A stretch of 64,000 bases of DNA from Rhodobacter sp. (GCA_020637595.1 JACKKE010000003.1:186001-250000); one strand, 5' to 3'. Positions 53,168 through 62,500 are shown, numbered from the stretch's first letter. Notes: a model not told the origin generated them from the letters alone. Made by a program: numbers and translations.

Positions 53168-54610
53168 ATGCCCGCCGCAGCCCAGTCCGGGACCGTTGAC
53201 GATCGTTTCCAGCCCTTTGAAACCGCCCTCGACCCTGATCGCGCGCTTGCTGCGCTGCGGCAGGCCACCGACGGCGCCGACGACGGCGAATTGTTCGTCG
53301 AACGGCGGCGCTCCGAATCACTGGTGCTCGACGACGGGCGGATCCGCTCGGCGGCCTATGACGCGGCCGAGGGCTTTGGCCTCAGGGCGGTGCGAAACGA
53401 TGTCGCGGGCTATGCGCATTCGACCGAGATCACCGAGGCCGCGCTGCTGCGCGCCGCCGAAACCGCACGGCTGGCGGTGGGCGCAGGAGGCGGCACCCTG
53501 GCCGAGGCTCCGCCCCGCACCAACCGCCACCTCTATGCCGACCTCGACCCGATCGCCGACGCCTCGTTTGCGGCCAAGATCACCACCCTGCGCGAGATCG
53601 ACGATTATTTGCGGGCCAAGGACAAGCGCGTCGTGCAGGTCACCGCAACGCTGGCCGCCTCGCTGCAGGAGGTCGCGATCCTGCGCCCCGAGGGCGGGTT
53701 GGTCACCGATATCCGGCCAATGGCGCGGATTTCCGTCGCCTGCATTGTCGAACGCGACGGGCGACGCGAATCGGGCCATTCCGGCGGCGGCGGGCGGATC
53801 GGCCTGTCCGGGCTGATGGACCCCGCCGACTGGAAACGCCACGCCGACGAGGCCCTGCGCATCGCCTCCGTCAACCTCGACGCCCAGCCGGCGCCGGCCG
53901 GCGCGATGGAGGTCGTGCTGGGCCCGGGCTGGCCCGGTATCCTGCTGCACGAGGCGATCGGCCACGGGCTGGAAGGCGATTTCAACCGCAAGAAAACCTC
54001 GGCCTTTGCCGGGCTGATGGGCCAGCAGGTGGCGGCGCGCGGCGTGACCGTGGTCGATGATGGAACGATCCCCGACCGGCGCGGCTCGATCACCGTCGAT
54101 GACGAGGGCACGCCCTCGAACCGCACGGTGCTGATCGAGGACGGCATCCTGGTCGGCTACATGCAGGACCGCCAGAACGCGCGGCTGATGGGCGTCGCGC
54201 CCACCGGCAACGGCCGGCGCGAAAGCTATGCGCATCCGCCGATGCCGCGGATGACCAACACCGTGATGATGGCCGGCGGCGCCGACCCGGCCAGTCTGGT
54301 CGCGGGCATGAAGGACGGGATCTGGGCCGTGGGCTTCGGCGGCGGACAGGTCGACATCACCTCGGGCAAGTTCGTGTTCAGCTGCACCGAGGCCTATCGC
54401 GTCAAGGACGGCAAGGTCGGTGCGCCGGTCAAGGGCGCGACACTGATCGGCGACGGGCCGTCGGCGCTGAACAACGTGCGCGGCATCGGCAATGACCTGA
54501 AGATGGACCCCGGCATCGGCAATTGCGGCAAGGCCGGGCAATGGGTGCCGGTGGGCGTGGGCCAGCCCAGCCTGCTGATCGGCGGGCTGACGGTGGGCGG
54601 CGTCGCCTGA
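53168..54610 (+). CDS. tldD: Metalloprotease TldD
   Basis: 480 residues. TldD with its partner TldE (PmbA) forms a protease that opens and trims unfolded peptides, including bacteriocin precursors and toxin-antitoxin components. The zinc-binding HEAIGH (about 261-266) within GILLHEAIGHGLEGDF is intact, marking it as the catalytic subunit. Full length for the family. No tldE gene is in the window. An AAAGGAAA site precedes the ATG at 53168. Its stop overlaps the next gene's ATG (TGATG). Confidence 0.93.
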   Translation: MPAAAQSGTVDDRFQPFETALDPDRALAALRQATDGADDGELFVERRRSESLVLDDGRIRSAAYDAAEGFGLRAVRNDVAGYAHSTEITEAALLRAAETARLAVGAGGGTLAEAPPRTNRHLYADLDPIADASFAAKITTLREIDDYLRAKDKRVVQVTATLAASLQEVAILRPEGGLVTDIRPMARISVACIVERDGRRESGHSGGGGRIGLSGLMDPADWKRHADEALRIASVNLDAQPAPAGAMEVVLGPGWPGILLHEAIGHGLEGDFNRKKTSAFAGLMGQQVAARGVTVVDDGTIPDRRGSITVDDEGTPSNRTVLIEDGILVGYMQDRQNARLMGVAPTGNGRRESYAHPPMPRMTNTVMMAGGADPASLVAGMKDGIWAVGFGGGQVDITSGKFVFSCTEAYRVKDGKVGAPVKGATLIGDGPSALNNVRGIGNDLKMDPGIGNCGKAGQWVPVGVGQPSLLIGGLTVGGVA

Positions 54611-55041
54611 TGGACCTGTTCCGTTCGCCCCCCGAGGCGCTGGTCGCCTTGCGCCTGCGCGACTGGGGGCTGACGGCGCTGATCGCCTGGCTGGCGCCAC
54701 TGCCGATGGGGGTGACGGCGCTGCTTGCGGCCTGGCCGCTGGCCGCGGTGCAGCCGGCCTGGAGCGCCACCCTGACCGCGCTCGGCTTTACGCTGATCCT
54801 GGGGCCGGTGCTGGGGCTGGCCGGGGTCGCCGTGGCGCTGGCGCTGAGCTGGGGTCTGCTGCGCGCAGGTTTCGGTGGCTGGCTGAGCTTTGCCCTGACC
54901 GGCGGCGGCGCGGCGGCACTGGCCCAGTCGATGACCGGAGACGCGGCACAGATGGGCCTGGTGGCAGCGGGCGCGGCGGCGCTGCTGGTGGTCCGGTTGA
55001 TTTTGTTTTTCCTTCGTCCGGAAATCTTCACCACCCGTTAA
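54610..55041 (+). CDS. Hypothetical polytopic membrane protein downstream of tldD
   Basis: 143 residues, very hydrophobic, with about four helices (about 18-38, 50-75, 85-105, 115-135) and few charged residues except at the ends. The ATG overlaps the tldD stop codon, so coupled expression is likely. I do not recognise the family. It may be a small integral membrane partner or simply a passenger. High Leu/Ala/Gly content in GC-rich DNA can mimic membrane helices, hence moderate confidence in the topology. Confidence 0.6.
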   Translation: MDLFRSPPEALVALRLRDWGLTALIAWLAPLPMGVTALLAAWPLAAVQPAWSATLTALGFTLILGPVLGLAGVAVALALSWGLLRAGFGGWLSFALTGGGAAALAQSMTGDAAQMGLVAAGAAALLVVRLILFFLRPEIFTTR

Positions 55042-55045
55042 CCTT

Positions 55046-55082
55046 CCTCGCGCAACCTGCGAATCGAATGAGGCGAGGTTGC
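55046..55082 (+). promoter_or_regulatory. Alternative stems over the dprA ribosome-binding site
   Basis: Two mutually exclusive short stems can form in the dprA leader. CCTCGC (55046-55051) pairs with GCGAGG (55073-55078), and GCAACCT (55052-55058) pairs with AGGTTGC (55076-55082). Both cover the GAGG ribosome-binding sequence just ahead of the ATG at 55084. Translational control is possible; stability was not calculated. Confidence 0.4.
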
Positions 55083-55083
55083 A

Positions 55084-56238
55084 ATGGACGGGAACACACT
55101 TTCTTCTCCCACACCCTTCACCCCACCCACCACGGAAGAAGACCGGCTGTCGTGGCTTCGTCTCATTCGCTCGCACCGGGTCGGTGCGACGACATTCCTG
55201 CGGCTGATGGGCGAACACGGCACCGCCGGTGCCGCGCTCGATGCCCTGCCGGCGATTGCCCGCCATGCCGGGGTCGACGGCTATTCCCCCTGCCCCGCGG
55301 ACATCGCCCGTCGCGAACTCGAAGCCGGCCGGCGCAAGGGCGCGCGGCTCTTGTGCCTGGGTGAGGCCGACTATCCCGCGGCGCTGGCCGCCCTGTCCGA
55401 TCCGCCGCCCGTCCTTTGGGTGCAGGGCCGCAACGCCGCCTTGCTGCACCGGCCTGCGATCGCCCTCGTCGGGGCCCGCAACGCCTCCAGCCTGGGGCTG
55501 CGCATGGCGCGCAAACTGGCCGAGGGGCTGGGCCACCACGGCCTGGTCGTCGTTTCGGGGCTGGCGCGCGGGATCGACACCGCCGCCCACGGTGCGGCGC
55601 TGCGGACCGGCACCCTCGCGGTGATGGCCGGCGGCGTCGATGTGATCTATCCGCCCGAGAACGCGGCGCTGGCCGCAGCGATTGCTGACCAGGGGCTCAG
55701 GGTGTCGGAACAACCCTTTGGCCTGCAACCCCAGGCCCGCCATTTCCCCCGGCGCAACCGGCTGATCTCGGGCCTTTCGCGCGCTGTGCTGGTGGTCGAG
55801 GCCGGCGAGGGGTCAGGCAGTCTGATCACCGCCCAGGATGCGCTGGATCAGGGGCGCGAGGTGCTGGCGGTTCCGGGCCATCCGCTGGATGCCCGGGCGG
55901 CCGGCTGCAACCGGCTGATCCGCGACGGCGCACGGCTGGTCCGGGACGTGGCGGATGCGCTCGAGACCCTGAACGAGGGCATGATCGGGGGCGTGACCGC
56001 GGCAACGGCCGATTCGCCGCCTGTCCAGGCATTCCCCCACGAACCGGCCTCGCAACCGGTCGATACCCTGACCCTGCACAAACGGATCCTCGACTGCCTC
56101 GGCGCCGCCCCGGTGGCCGAAGACCAGCTGCTGCGCGATCTCGGCCTGCCCGCGGCTGCCGTCGCCCCGGCGCTGCTGTTTCTTGAACTCGACGGGCGGG
56201 TTCAGCGTCAGCCCGGCGGATTGCTGGCCCGCGCCTGA
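55084..56238 (+). CDS. dprA: DNA-protecting protein DprA
   Basis: 384 residues. It loads RecA on incoming single-stranded DNA during natural transformation and is conserved even in non-competent species. An N-terminal SAM-like helical region (about 20-80) precedes the Rossmann-fold core with VGARNASSLGLRMA, GLARGIDTAAHGAAL, FPRRNRLISGLS and GSLITAQDALDQGREVLAVPG. The C-terminal 60 residues form a winged-helix domain (LHKRILDCLGAAPVAEDQLL). It lies 42 bases after the membrane-protein gene and upstream of topA, a usual order. Confidence 0.93.
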   Translation: MDGNTLSSPTPFTPPTTEEDRLSWLRLIRSHRVGATTFLRLMGEHGTAGAALDALPAIARHAGVDGYSPCPADIARRELEAGRRKGARLLCLGEADYPAALAALSDPPPVLWVQGRNAALLHRPAIALVGARNASSLGLRMARKLAEGLGHHGLVVVSGLARGIDTAAHGAALRTGTLAVMAGGVDVIYPPENAALAAAIADQGLRVSEQPFGLQPQARHFPRRNRLISGLSRAVLVVEAGEGSGSLITAQDALDQGREVLAVPGHPLDARAAGCNRLIRDGARLVRDVADALETLNEGMIGGVTAATADSPPVQAFPHEPASQPVDTLTLHKRILDCLGAAPVAEDQLLRDLGLPAAAVAPALLFLELDGRVQRQPGGLLARA

Positions 56239-56430
56239 CCGCCATACCGCCGAAACGCCCGAAAAAGCGGCGGATCGGCGCCCGCCGCCCCCTGCGTGCC
56301 GGAGCGAACCCGCCCCGAAAAACCGGCGCCAGATTGACATCCGCCCCCGTTCGCCCCCATCTATGCGCCGCGGCTTCGTCCGCCACAGCCCTGCCCAGGG
56401 CCGAAGGACGTAGAAATATCAGAGGTTTGC

Positions 56431-59001
56431 ATGGCAGTCGTCGTCGTCGAGTCCCCGGCCAAGGCCAAAACGATCAACAAATACCTTGGGTCCGACTACA
56501 CGGTTCTGGCCTCGTTCGGCCATGTTCGCGACCTGCCGGCCAAGGATGGGTCGGTCGATCCCGAGCACGACTTTGACATGACCTGGGAAGTCGCCGCGGA
56601 TTCGAAAAAGCACCTCAAGGCGATCACCGACGCGCTCAAGGCCGACAACGACCTGATCCTCGCCACCGACCCCGACCGCGAGGGCGAGGCGATCAGCTGG
56701 CACCTGACCGAGGCGCTGTCGAAATCCCGCGCGATCAAGAAGGACACGCCGATCAAGCGCGTGGTGTTCAACGCGATCACCAAATCCGCGGTGACCGAGG
56801 CGATGAAGAACCCGCGCCAGGTCGACATGGAACTGGTGCGCGCCTATCTCGCGCGGCGCGCGCTGGACTATCTGGTGGGGTTCAACCTGTCGCCGGTGCT
56901 GTGGCGCAAGCTGCCGGGCGCGAAATCGGCCGGGCGCGTGCAGTCGGTCTGCCTGCGCCTGATCGTCGAGCGCGAGATGGAGATCGAGGCGTTTCGCGCC
57001 CAGGAATACTGGACCGTCACCGCGACCCTGACGACGCCGCGCGGGGCCGAGTTCACCGCGCGTCTGACGAACCTGGCCGGCAAGCGGCTGGAGAAGTTCG
57101 ATCTGGCCACCGCGGCCAGTGCCGAGATGGCGGTGCAGGCGGTCAGCAGCCGCGAACTGTTCGTGCAGTCGGTCGAGGCCAAGCCCGCCGCGCGCAACCC
57201 GGCCGCGCCCTTCATGACCTCGACCCTGCAGCAGGAGGCCAGCCGCAAGTTCGGTCTGGGCGCCAAGCAGACGATGTCGGCAGCGCAGCGCCTCTATGAG
57301 GCCGGGCACATCACCTACATGCGGACCGACGGCATCGACATGGCCCCCGAGGCCGTGCAGGCCGCCCGCGCCGAGATCGAGCGCCGCTATGGCCGCGAGT
57401 ATGTGCCGCCGAGCCCGCGCCTCTACAAGAACAAGGCCAAGAACGCGCAGGAAGCGCACGAGTGCATCCGCCCGACCGACATGTCGGCCGACCCCGAGAG
57501 CCTGCGCCTGACCGACGCCGACCAGCGCCGGCTTTACGAGTTGATCTGGAAGCGCACCATCGCCTGCCAGATGGAGGCCGCGCGGCTGGAGCGCACCACC
57601 GCCGAGATCGGCAGCAAGGACGGCCAGGTCGGCCTCAGGGCGACCGGGCAGGTGGTGCTGTTCGACGGGTTCCTGAAGGTCTACGAGGAAGGCCGCGACG
57701 ACGACGAGGGCGAGGACGGCCGCCTGCCGCAACTGGCGCAGGGCGACGCCACCGCAAAACGCGCCGTCGATCCCGAGCAGCATTTCACCCAGCCGCCGCC
57801 GCGCTATACCGAGGCGACGCTGGTCAAGCGGATGGAAGAACTGGGCATCGGCCGCCCCTCGACCTATGCCAGCATCGTCACCACGATCCAGGACCGCGGC
57901 TATGTCCGCAAGGACAAGAACCGCCTGATCCCCGAGGACAAGGGCCGGCTGGTGACGATCTTCCTGGTCAACTATTTCCGCAAGTATCTGGAATACGATT
58001 TCACCGCGGATCTGGAGGACCAGCTCGACGACATCTCGGCGGGCGAACGCGACTACAAGGACGTTCTGGCGCGGTTCTGGCGCGATTTCTCGGCAGCGAT
58101 CGCCGAGACGGCCGAGCTGCGGATCTCGGACGTGCTGGAGAAGATCGACGAGGTTCTGGCTCCGCATCTCTACCCGCCGCGCCCCGACGGGTCCGACCCG
58201 CGCGTCTGCCCGACCTGCGGCAAGGGACGGCTGAACCTGAAGACCGCGCGCTCGGGCGGGGCGTTCATCGGTTGCACGAACTACCCGGAATGCCGCTATA
58301 CCCGGCCCCTTTCCGGCGAGGAAGGCGACAGCGAGCTGTCAGGCGACGGCAAACTGCTGGGCCATGACGGCGACGACCCGATCTATCTGCGCACCGGCCG
58401 GTTCGGACCCTATGTCCAGCGCGGCGAAGTGACGGCCGAGACCCCGAAACCGCCCCGTTCGAGCCTGCCGAAAAGCTGGGCACCCGAGGCGGTGGACCTG
58501 GAACGTGCCCTGAGTCTGCTGTCGCTGCCGCGTCTGGTCGGCACGCACCCGGAAGACGGTGAGCCGGTCGAAACCGCGATCGGCCGCTTCGGCCCTTACG
58601 TCAAACACAACAAGACCTATGCCAACCTGCCCGATGTCGACGAGGTGTTCACCATCGGCATGAACCGGGCGGTGGAGCTGCTGGCCGCAAAGGCCGCGCG
58701 CGGCCCAGGACGGGGCGCGGCGGCGCAGCCCCTGCACACGCTGGGCGACCACCCGGATGGCGGCGCCGTGGCGGTGATGCCCGGGCGCTATGGCCCCTAT
58801 GTGAAATGGGAAAAGGTCAACGCGACCCTGCCCAAGGACATGACCCCCGAAGACGTCACGCTGGAGCAGGCGCTGGAACTGATCGCCGCCAAGGCCGGCG
58901 CCAGTGGCAAGAAAGGCAAGGCCGGGGCCAAGAAGGCCGCGCCGAAGAAAGCCCCCGCCAAGAAGACCAAGGCCAAGAAAGCCGTGAAGGACGCCGAGTA
59001 A
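56431..59001 (+). CDS. topA: DNA topoisomerase I
   Basis: 856 residues, type IA. It relaxes negative supercoils through a transient 5'-phosphotyrosine link. The Toprim domain starts VVVESPAKAKTINKYLG with acidic TDPDREGEAI, and the active-site Tyr296 is in HITYMRTDG. One zinc ribbon of four Cys (CPTCGKGRL...CTNYPEC, about 593-618) follows, then three C-terminal repeats with GRFGPYV or GRYGPYV and a Lys/Ala-rich tail (about 825-856) that probably binds DNA. The alphaproteobacterial single-ribbon form is expected. It is 192 bases downstream of dprA and probably has its own promoter. Confidence 0.95.
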   Translation: MAVVVVESPAKAKTINKYLGSDYTVLASFGHVRDLPAKDGSVDPEHDFDMTWEVAADSKKHLKAITDALKADNDLILATDPDREGEAISWHLTEALSKSRAIKKDTPIKRVVFNAITKSAVTEAMKNPRQVDMELVRAYLARRALDYLVGFNLSPVLWRKLPGAKSAGRVQSVCLRLIVEREMEIEAFRAQEYWTVTATLTTPRGAEFTARLTNLAGKRLEKFDLATAASAEMAVQAVSSRELFVQSVEAKPAARNPAAPFMTSTLQQEASRKFGLGAKQTMSAAQRLYEAGHITYMRTDGIDMAPEAVQAARAEIERRYGREYVPPSPRLYKNKAKNAQEAHECIRPTDMSADPESLRLTDADQRRLYELIWKRTIACQMEAARLERTTAEIGSKDGQVGLRATGQVVLFDGFLKVYEEGRDDDEGEDGRLPQLAQGDATAKRAVDPEQHFTQPPPRYTEATLVKRMEELGIGRPSTYASIVTTIQDRGYVRKDKNRLIPEDKGRLVTIFLVNYFRKYLEYDFTADLEDQLDDISAGERDYKDVLARFWRDFSAAIAETAELRISDVLEKIDEVLAPHLYPPRPDGSDPRVCPTCGKGRLNLKTARSGGAFIGCTNYPECRYTRPLSGEEGDSELSGDGKLLGHDGDDPIYLRTGRFGPYVQRGEVTAETPKPPRSSLPKSWAPEAVDLERALSLLSLPRLVGTHPEDGEPVETAIGRFGPYVKHNKTYANLPDVDEVFTIGMNRAVELLAAKAARGPGRGAAAQPLHTLGDHPDGGAVAVMPGRYGPYVKWEKVNATLPKDMTPEDVTLEQALELIAAKAGASGKKGKAGAKKAAPKKAPAKKTKAKKAVKDAE

Positions 59002-59055
59002 CCCGGTAGCGTGACCCGCGCGCGGCCAGGCCACCGGCCCGCGCGGATCCTCCGG

Positions 59056-60927
59056 TCAGAAGGCGCGGGTCACCGCGCCCAGCCGTCTGAGCCATTGCAC
59101 CAGCCGCGGCACCTCCTGTCCGGGCATCACGCGCTCGCCCTCGGCAATGAACCGCCCGATCACTGCGTCCACCTGTGCGGCGACGTCGCGGTCCAGCACC
59201 ACGACGCCGTTCTCCATGTCATGCACGAAGCTGCGCATGTTGAGGTTGGTCGAGGTAATGATCGCCAGACGGTCGTCGATCACGAACAGCTTGGCATGCA
59301 GCAACCGGGGCACCGGATCGTAGTCATAGAACTGCACCCAGTCGCCGAAGTCGTTGGCGAATTGCCGGTTGAGGCCGGTGACCATGAAGTCGGTCGCCTC
59401 GCGCACCCGGACGGTGGTCACCACCTGCACCTCGACCCCGCGATCGCGGGCCCGGTTCAGCGCCGCTTCCAGTTCCGGCGGCATGTTCAGATAGGGGATG
59501 GCGATGTGGATCGAGTGGCGCGCGGCATCCAGCAAACCGACGAAATAGCCGGTCTGCGCCTCGCCATCGGTAAAGGGCACCGAGATGAAGTGGCGGACCA
59601 TGCCGTCCTGCGCGGTGACCCGCTGCGGTCCGGGCAATGGCGGGCGCGGCGCCTGACTGTCGTGGTCGCGGTGCCACAACGCGGCCATATGGCCGATGAT
59701 CGAGCGCACCGCGACATCCGACTGAAACTCGATCTCAAAATCCTGATAGGCGGTGAACCCCCCTGTCAGCTTGGTCTGGTTGGGGTCATACTGGTGCAGG
59801 AAGGGCCAGGCCGACAGATCGCGCGGCTCTTCATAGAAATAGCCCTCGTGCAGGTTGCGCCCGCCGACCATCGCCGTCGACCGCCCGGGCTCGCGCGCGA
59901 GGGTGGCGAACAGCTTGACGTGGCTGACCCGGTGCAGGCGCCCCATCTGCCCCTCGAACCCGTCCGCAGCCTCGGCCGGAAAGCGATAGGACTGGATCTG
60001 CACCGTGGGATAGCGCGCGGCCAACCCCTCGAACAGGCGGCGGTCGGTCTCGGTCTGCATGATGTCCGACACCAGGATCCGCACGATGGTGCCCCGTGCC
60101 GCGTGCCAGGCCAGCATCCGCGAAATCAGGTATCCCGAGAAATCGGCGTTCAGGTTCAGATAGTTGACATAGATGAGGTCGAGCTGTGGCGCATTCGAGA
60201 AATCCAGTGGCATGTCCGCGTCGCCGGCCAGCAGCTGGGCGCGCGTCAGGCGTCGTCCCAGCAGTGCCTCGACCTTGGCATCCAGTGCATCCAGCCCGTC
60301 CGGCAACAGGCGCGTGCGGCCCAGCGCCACCGGGCAACTGGCCGACATCCCGTCGGTCGCCAGGAACGCACGCACCAGCGGGTCGGTGCTGTCACCGCCC
60401 GGGCAGGACGGCAGCGGTGCGTCGATCCGCGAAAGCCAGGGCAACGCCGTGTCCTCGCGCAGCAGGCTGAGCCGATAAGGCGCCTGTCCGCCCGGCGTGA
60501 TCGTCGCGTCGCAGTGCTGCACCTCGGTGCCCAGTTCCAGCCGGGTCTGGAACCGCTCGCGTGGCGACAGCTCGATGACGACGGGCTGGCCGGGGGCGAC
60601 CCAGGCCGGGGACGTCTCCTGCATGTCGGTCGAGCGGCGGCGCGCACGCCCGTCACATACCGCACGCAGCTGCATGCGGGTCTGATCGCGCACCGCGAGG
60701 TCGATCGACACCTCGTCCGCGGCAAGCGCGTCGAAATAGAAACGGTCCTGCCCCGCAGCCGGACCGTCACGGCTAAGAACCAGCATGCTGATCGCATGCC
60801 GTTCGCCCGAGGCGAGGCGCGTGGCAATTTCGCCGCCGGGGCGCGGCACGATAGGGTTCGCCGCCGGGGCACAGGCGGAGACGGCAAGCAGCAGCAAGGC
60901 CGCGGTCGTTCGAAAGGCGCGTTTCAT
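59056..60927 (-). CDS. Phospholipase-D-family lipoprotein
   Basis: 623 residues. The leader MKRAFRTTAALLLLAVSAC has a lipobox VSAC (Cys19), so it is lipid-anchored. The protein has two PLD half-sites: HAKLFVIDDRLAIITSTNLN (about 544) is a full HxKxxxxD motif, while the first, HVKLFATLA (about 336) with GGRNLHEG, lacks the usual Asp. A 200-residue N-terminal region of unknown type precedes them. It probably acts on phosphodiesters at the envelope, as a phosphatidyltransferase (cardiolipin-synthase-like) or phospholipase; activity is not proven with one incomplete motif. It stands alone between topA and scoA. Confidence 0.78.
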   Translation of the reverse strand: MKRAFRTTAALLLLAVSACAPAANPIVPRPGGEIATRLASGERHAISMLVLSRDGPAAGQDRFYFDALAADEVSIDLAVRDQTRMQLRAVCDGRARRRSTDMQETSPAWVAPGQPVVIELSPRERFQTRLELGTEVQHCDATITPGGQAPYRLSLLREDTALPWLSRIDAPLPSCPGGDSTDPLVRAFLATDGMSASCPVALGRTRLLPDGLDALDAKVEALLGRRLTRAQLLAGDADMPLDFSNAPQLDLIYVNYLNLNADFSGYLISRMLAWHAARGTIVRILVSDIMQTETDRRLFEGLAARYPTVQIQSYRFPAEAADGFEGQMGRLHRVSHVKLFATLAREPGRSTAMVGGRNLHEGYFYEEPRDLSAWPFLHQYDPNQTKLTGGFTAYQDFEIEFQSDVAVRSIIGHMAALWHRDHDSQAPRPPLPGPQRVTAQDGMVRHFISVPFTDGEAQTGYFVGLLDAARHSIHIAIPYLNMPPELEAALNRARDRGVEVQVVTTVRVREATDFMVTGLNRQFANDFGDWVQFYDYDPVPRLLHAKLFVIDDRLAIITSTNLNMRSFVHDMENGVVVLDRDVAAQVDAVIGRFIAEGERVMPGQEVPRLVQWLRRLGAVTRAF

Positions 60928-61033
60928 CGCGCGCCAGCATAGTCCGCGCCGGGATGTCGGCAAGGGGGACACGCAATTGACTTCGCCGCGGTGCCGCGTC
61001 ACAACGTCTCGCACGTTTATTGCGGGGGAAAGC

Positions 61034-61762
61034 ATGCAGAAAATCTACGGCTCGGCCGCCGAGGCCCTTGATGGCCTCCTGTTCGACGGGATGACGATTG
61101 CGGCCGGCGGCTTCGGCCTTTGCGGGATTCCGGAACTTCTGATCGCGGCGATTCGCGATGCCGGCGTCAAGAACCTGACCGTGGCCTCGAACAACGCCGG
61201 CGTCGACGGATTCGGCCTGGGGCAGTTGCTGGATACCCGGCAGGTGAAGAAGATGATCTCGTCCTATGTCGGCGAGAACGCGGAATTTATGCGCCAGTAT
61301 CTGTCGGGCGAGCTGGAGCTGGAATTCAACCCGCAGGGCACGCTGGCCGAACGGATGCGTGCGGGCGGCGCCGGCATCCCCGGCTTCTATACCAAGACGG
61401 GCGTCGGCACGGTCATCGCCGAGGGCAAGGAGCACAAGGATTTCAACGGCCAGACCTATATCCTTGAAACCGGGCTGGTGATGGACCTGTCGATCGTCAA
61501 GGCCTGGAAGGCCGACGAGACCGGCAACCTGGTGTTCCGCAAGACCGCGCGCAACTTCAACCCGCCGGCGGCGACCTGCGGCAAGGTCTGCGTCGTCGAG
61601 GTCGAGGAAATCGTTCCCGCCGGCACGCTGGACCCCGACCACATTCACCTGCCGGGCATCTATGTGCATCGCATCATTCAGGGCGAGCACGAGAAGCGCA
61701 TCGAGCAGCGCACCACGCGGCCGACCAACAAGGGCTCGTCCGCTCAAGGGGAGGACCTCTGA
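61034..61762 (+). CDS. scoA: 3-oxoacid CoA-transferase subunit A
   Basis: 242 residues. This is the alpha subunit of the succinyl-CoA:3-ketoacid (or acetoacetyl) CoA-transferase, family I. Signatures are GMTIAAGGFGLCGIPE near the N-terminus and NNAGVDGFGLGQLL. Together with ScoB it transfers CoA between succinyl-CoA and acetoacetate, linking ketone-body or polyhydroxybutyrate breakdown to the TCA cycle. The start MQKIYGSAAEAL (ATG 61034) is the family N-terminus, with GGGGGAA upstream. One base separates its stop from the scoB ATG. Confidence 0.93.
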   Translation: MQKIYGSAAEALDGLLFDGMTIAAGGFGLCGIPELLIAAIRDAGVKNLTVASNNAGVDGFGLGQLLDTRQVKKMISSYVGENAEFMRQYLSGELELEFNPQGTLAERMRAGGAGIPGFYTKTGVGTVIAEGKEHKDFNGQTYILETGLVMDLSIVKAWKADETGNLVFRKTARNFNPPAATCGKVCVVEVEEIVPAGTLDPDHIHLPGIYVHRIIQGEHEKRIEQRTTRPTNKGSSAQGEDL

Positions 61763-61763
61763 G

Positions 61764-62390
61764 ATGGCTTGGGACCGCAATCAAATGGCCGCCCGCGCGG
61801 CACTGGAACTCGAAGACGGGATGTATGTGAACCTCGGGATCGGCATCCCGACGCTGGTTGCCAACTACGTCGGCGACAAGGACATCACGCTGCAGTCGGA
61901 AAACGGCATGCTGGGCATGGGCCCGTTCCCTTTTGAGGGTGACGAGGATCCCGACCTGATCAACGCCGGCAAGCAGACCATCACCGAACTGCCCCGCACC
62001 GCCTATTTCGACAGCGCGACCTCGTTCGCGATGATCCGCGGCGGCAAGATCGCCGCGGCGATCCTTGGCGGGATGGAAGTATCGGAAACCGGCGACCTGG
62101 CGAACTGGATGGTGCCGGGCAAGCTGGTCAAGGGCATGGGCGGCGCGATGGATCTGGTGGCCGGCGTCGGCAAGGTGATCGTGGTGATGGATCACACCTC
62201 GAAGCACGGTGATTCCAAGGTGCTGAAGGCCTGCACCCTGCCGCTGACCGGCAAGGGCGTGGTCGACCGGATCATTACCAATCTGGGCGTTCTGGATGTC
62301 GTCGCGGGCGGGTTGAAGATCGTCGAATGCGCCGAGGGCGTGACCGAAGCGGAACTCCGCGCAGCGACCGAGGCGACGATCGTCGACTGA
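61764..62390 (+). CDS. scoB: 3-oxoacid CoA-transferase subunit B
   Basis: 208 residues, beta subunit carrying the catalytic glutamate in SENGMLGMG (Glu46), which forms the enzyme-CoA thioester. Other family elements are NLGIGIPTLVANY and the GGMEVSETGDLANWMVPGK region. It starts one base after scoA and is surely co-translated. The downstream 180 bases hold repeat copy C and the lepB promoter candidate, so the operon probably ends here. Confidence 0.94.
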   Translation: MAWDRNQMAARAALELEDGMYVNLGIGIPTLVANYVGDKDITLQSENGMLGMGPFPFEGDEDPDLINAGKQTITELPRTAYFDSATSFAMIRGGKIAAAILGGMEVSETGDLANWMVPGKLVKGMGGAMDLVAGVGKVIVVMDHTSKHGDSKVLKACTLPLTGKGVVDRIITNLGVLDVVAGGLKIVECAEGVTEAELRAATEATIVD

Positions 62391-62411
62391 CGGTGCGATG
62401 ACCTTCGGGCA

Positions 62412-62500
62412 CCGGGGGGCGCCGCCCCCCGGCCCCCCCGCTCAGGGGACGCACGCGCCCCCTGAGAACCCCCGTGCGTATTTCACGACAAGATGAAGCC
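62412..62500 (+). repeat. Composite intergenic repeat, copy C, with two hairpins
   Basis: Hairpin 1 CCGGGGGG / CCCCCCGG (62412-62432), then hairpin 2 CTCAGGGG / CCCCTGAG (62441-62466), directly followed by AACCCCCGTGCGTATTT, a CACGA spacer and CAAGATGAAG (62467-62497). It aligns closely with copy B in both hairpins and box. It lies in a tandem gap after scoB and ends 17 bases before the lepB -35 candidate. Confidence 0.7.
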
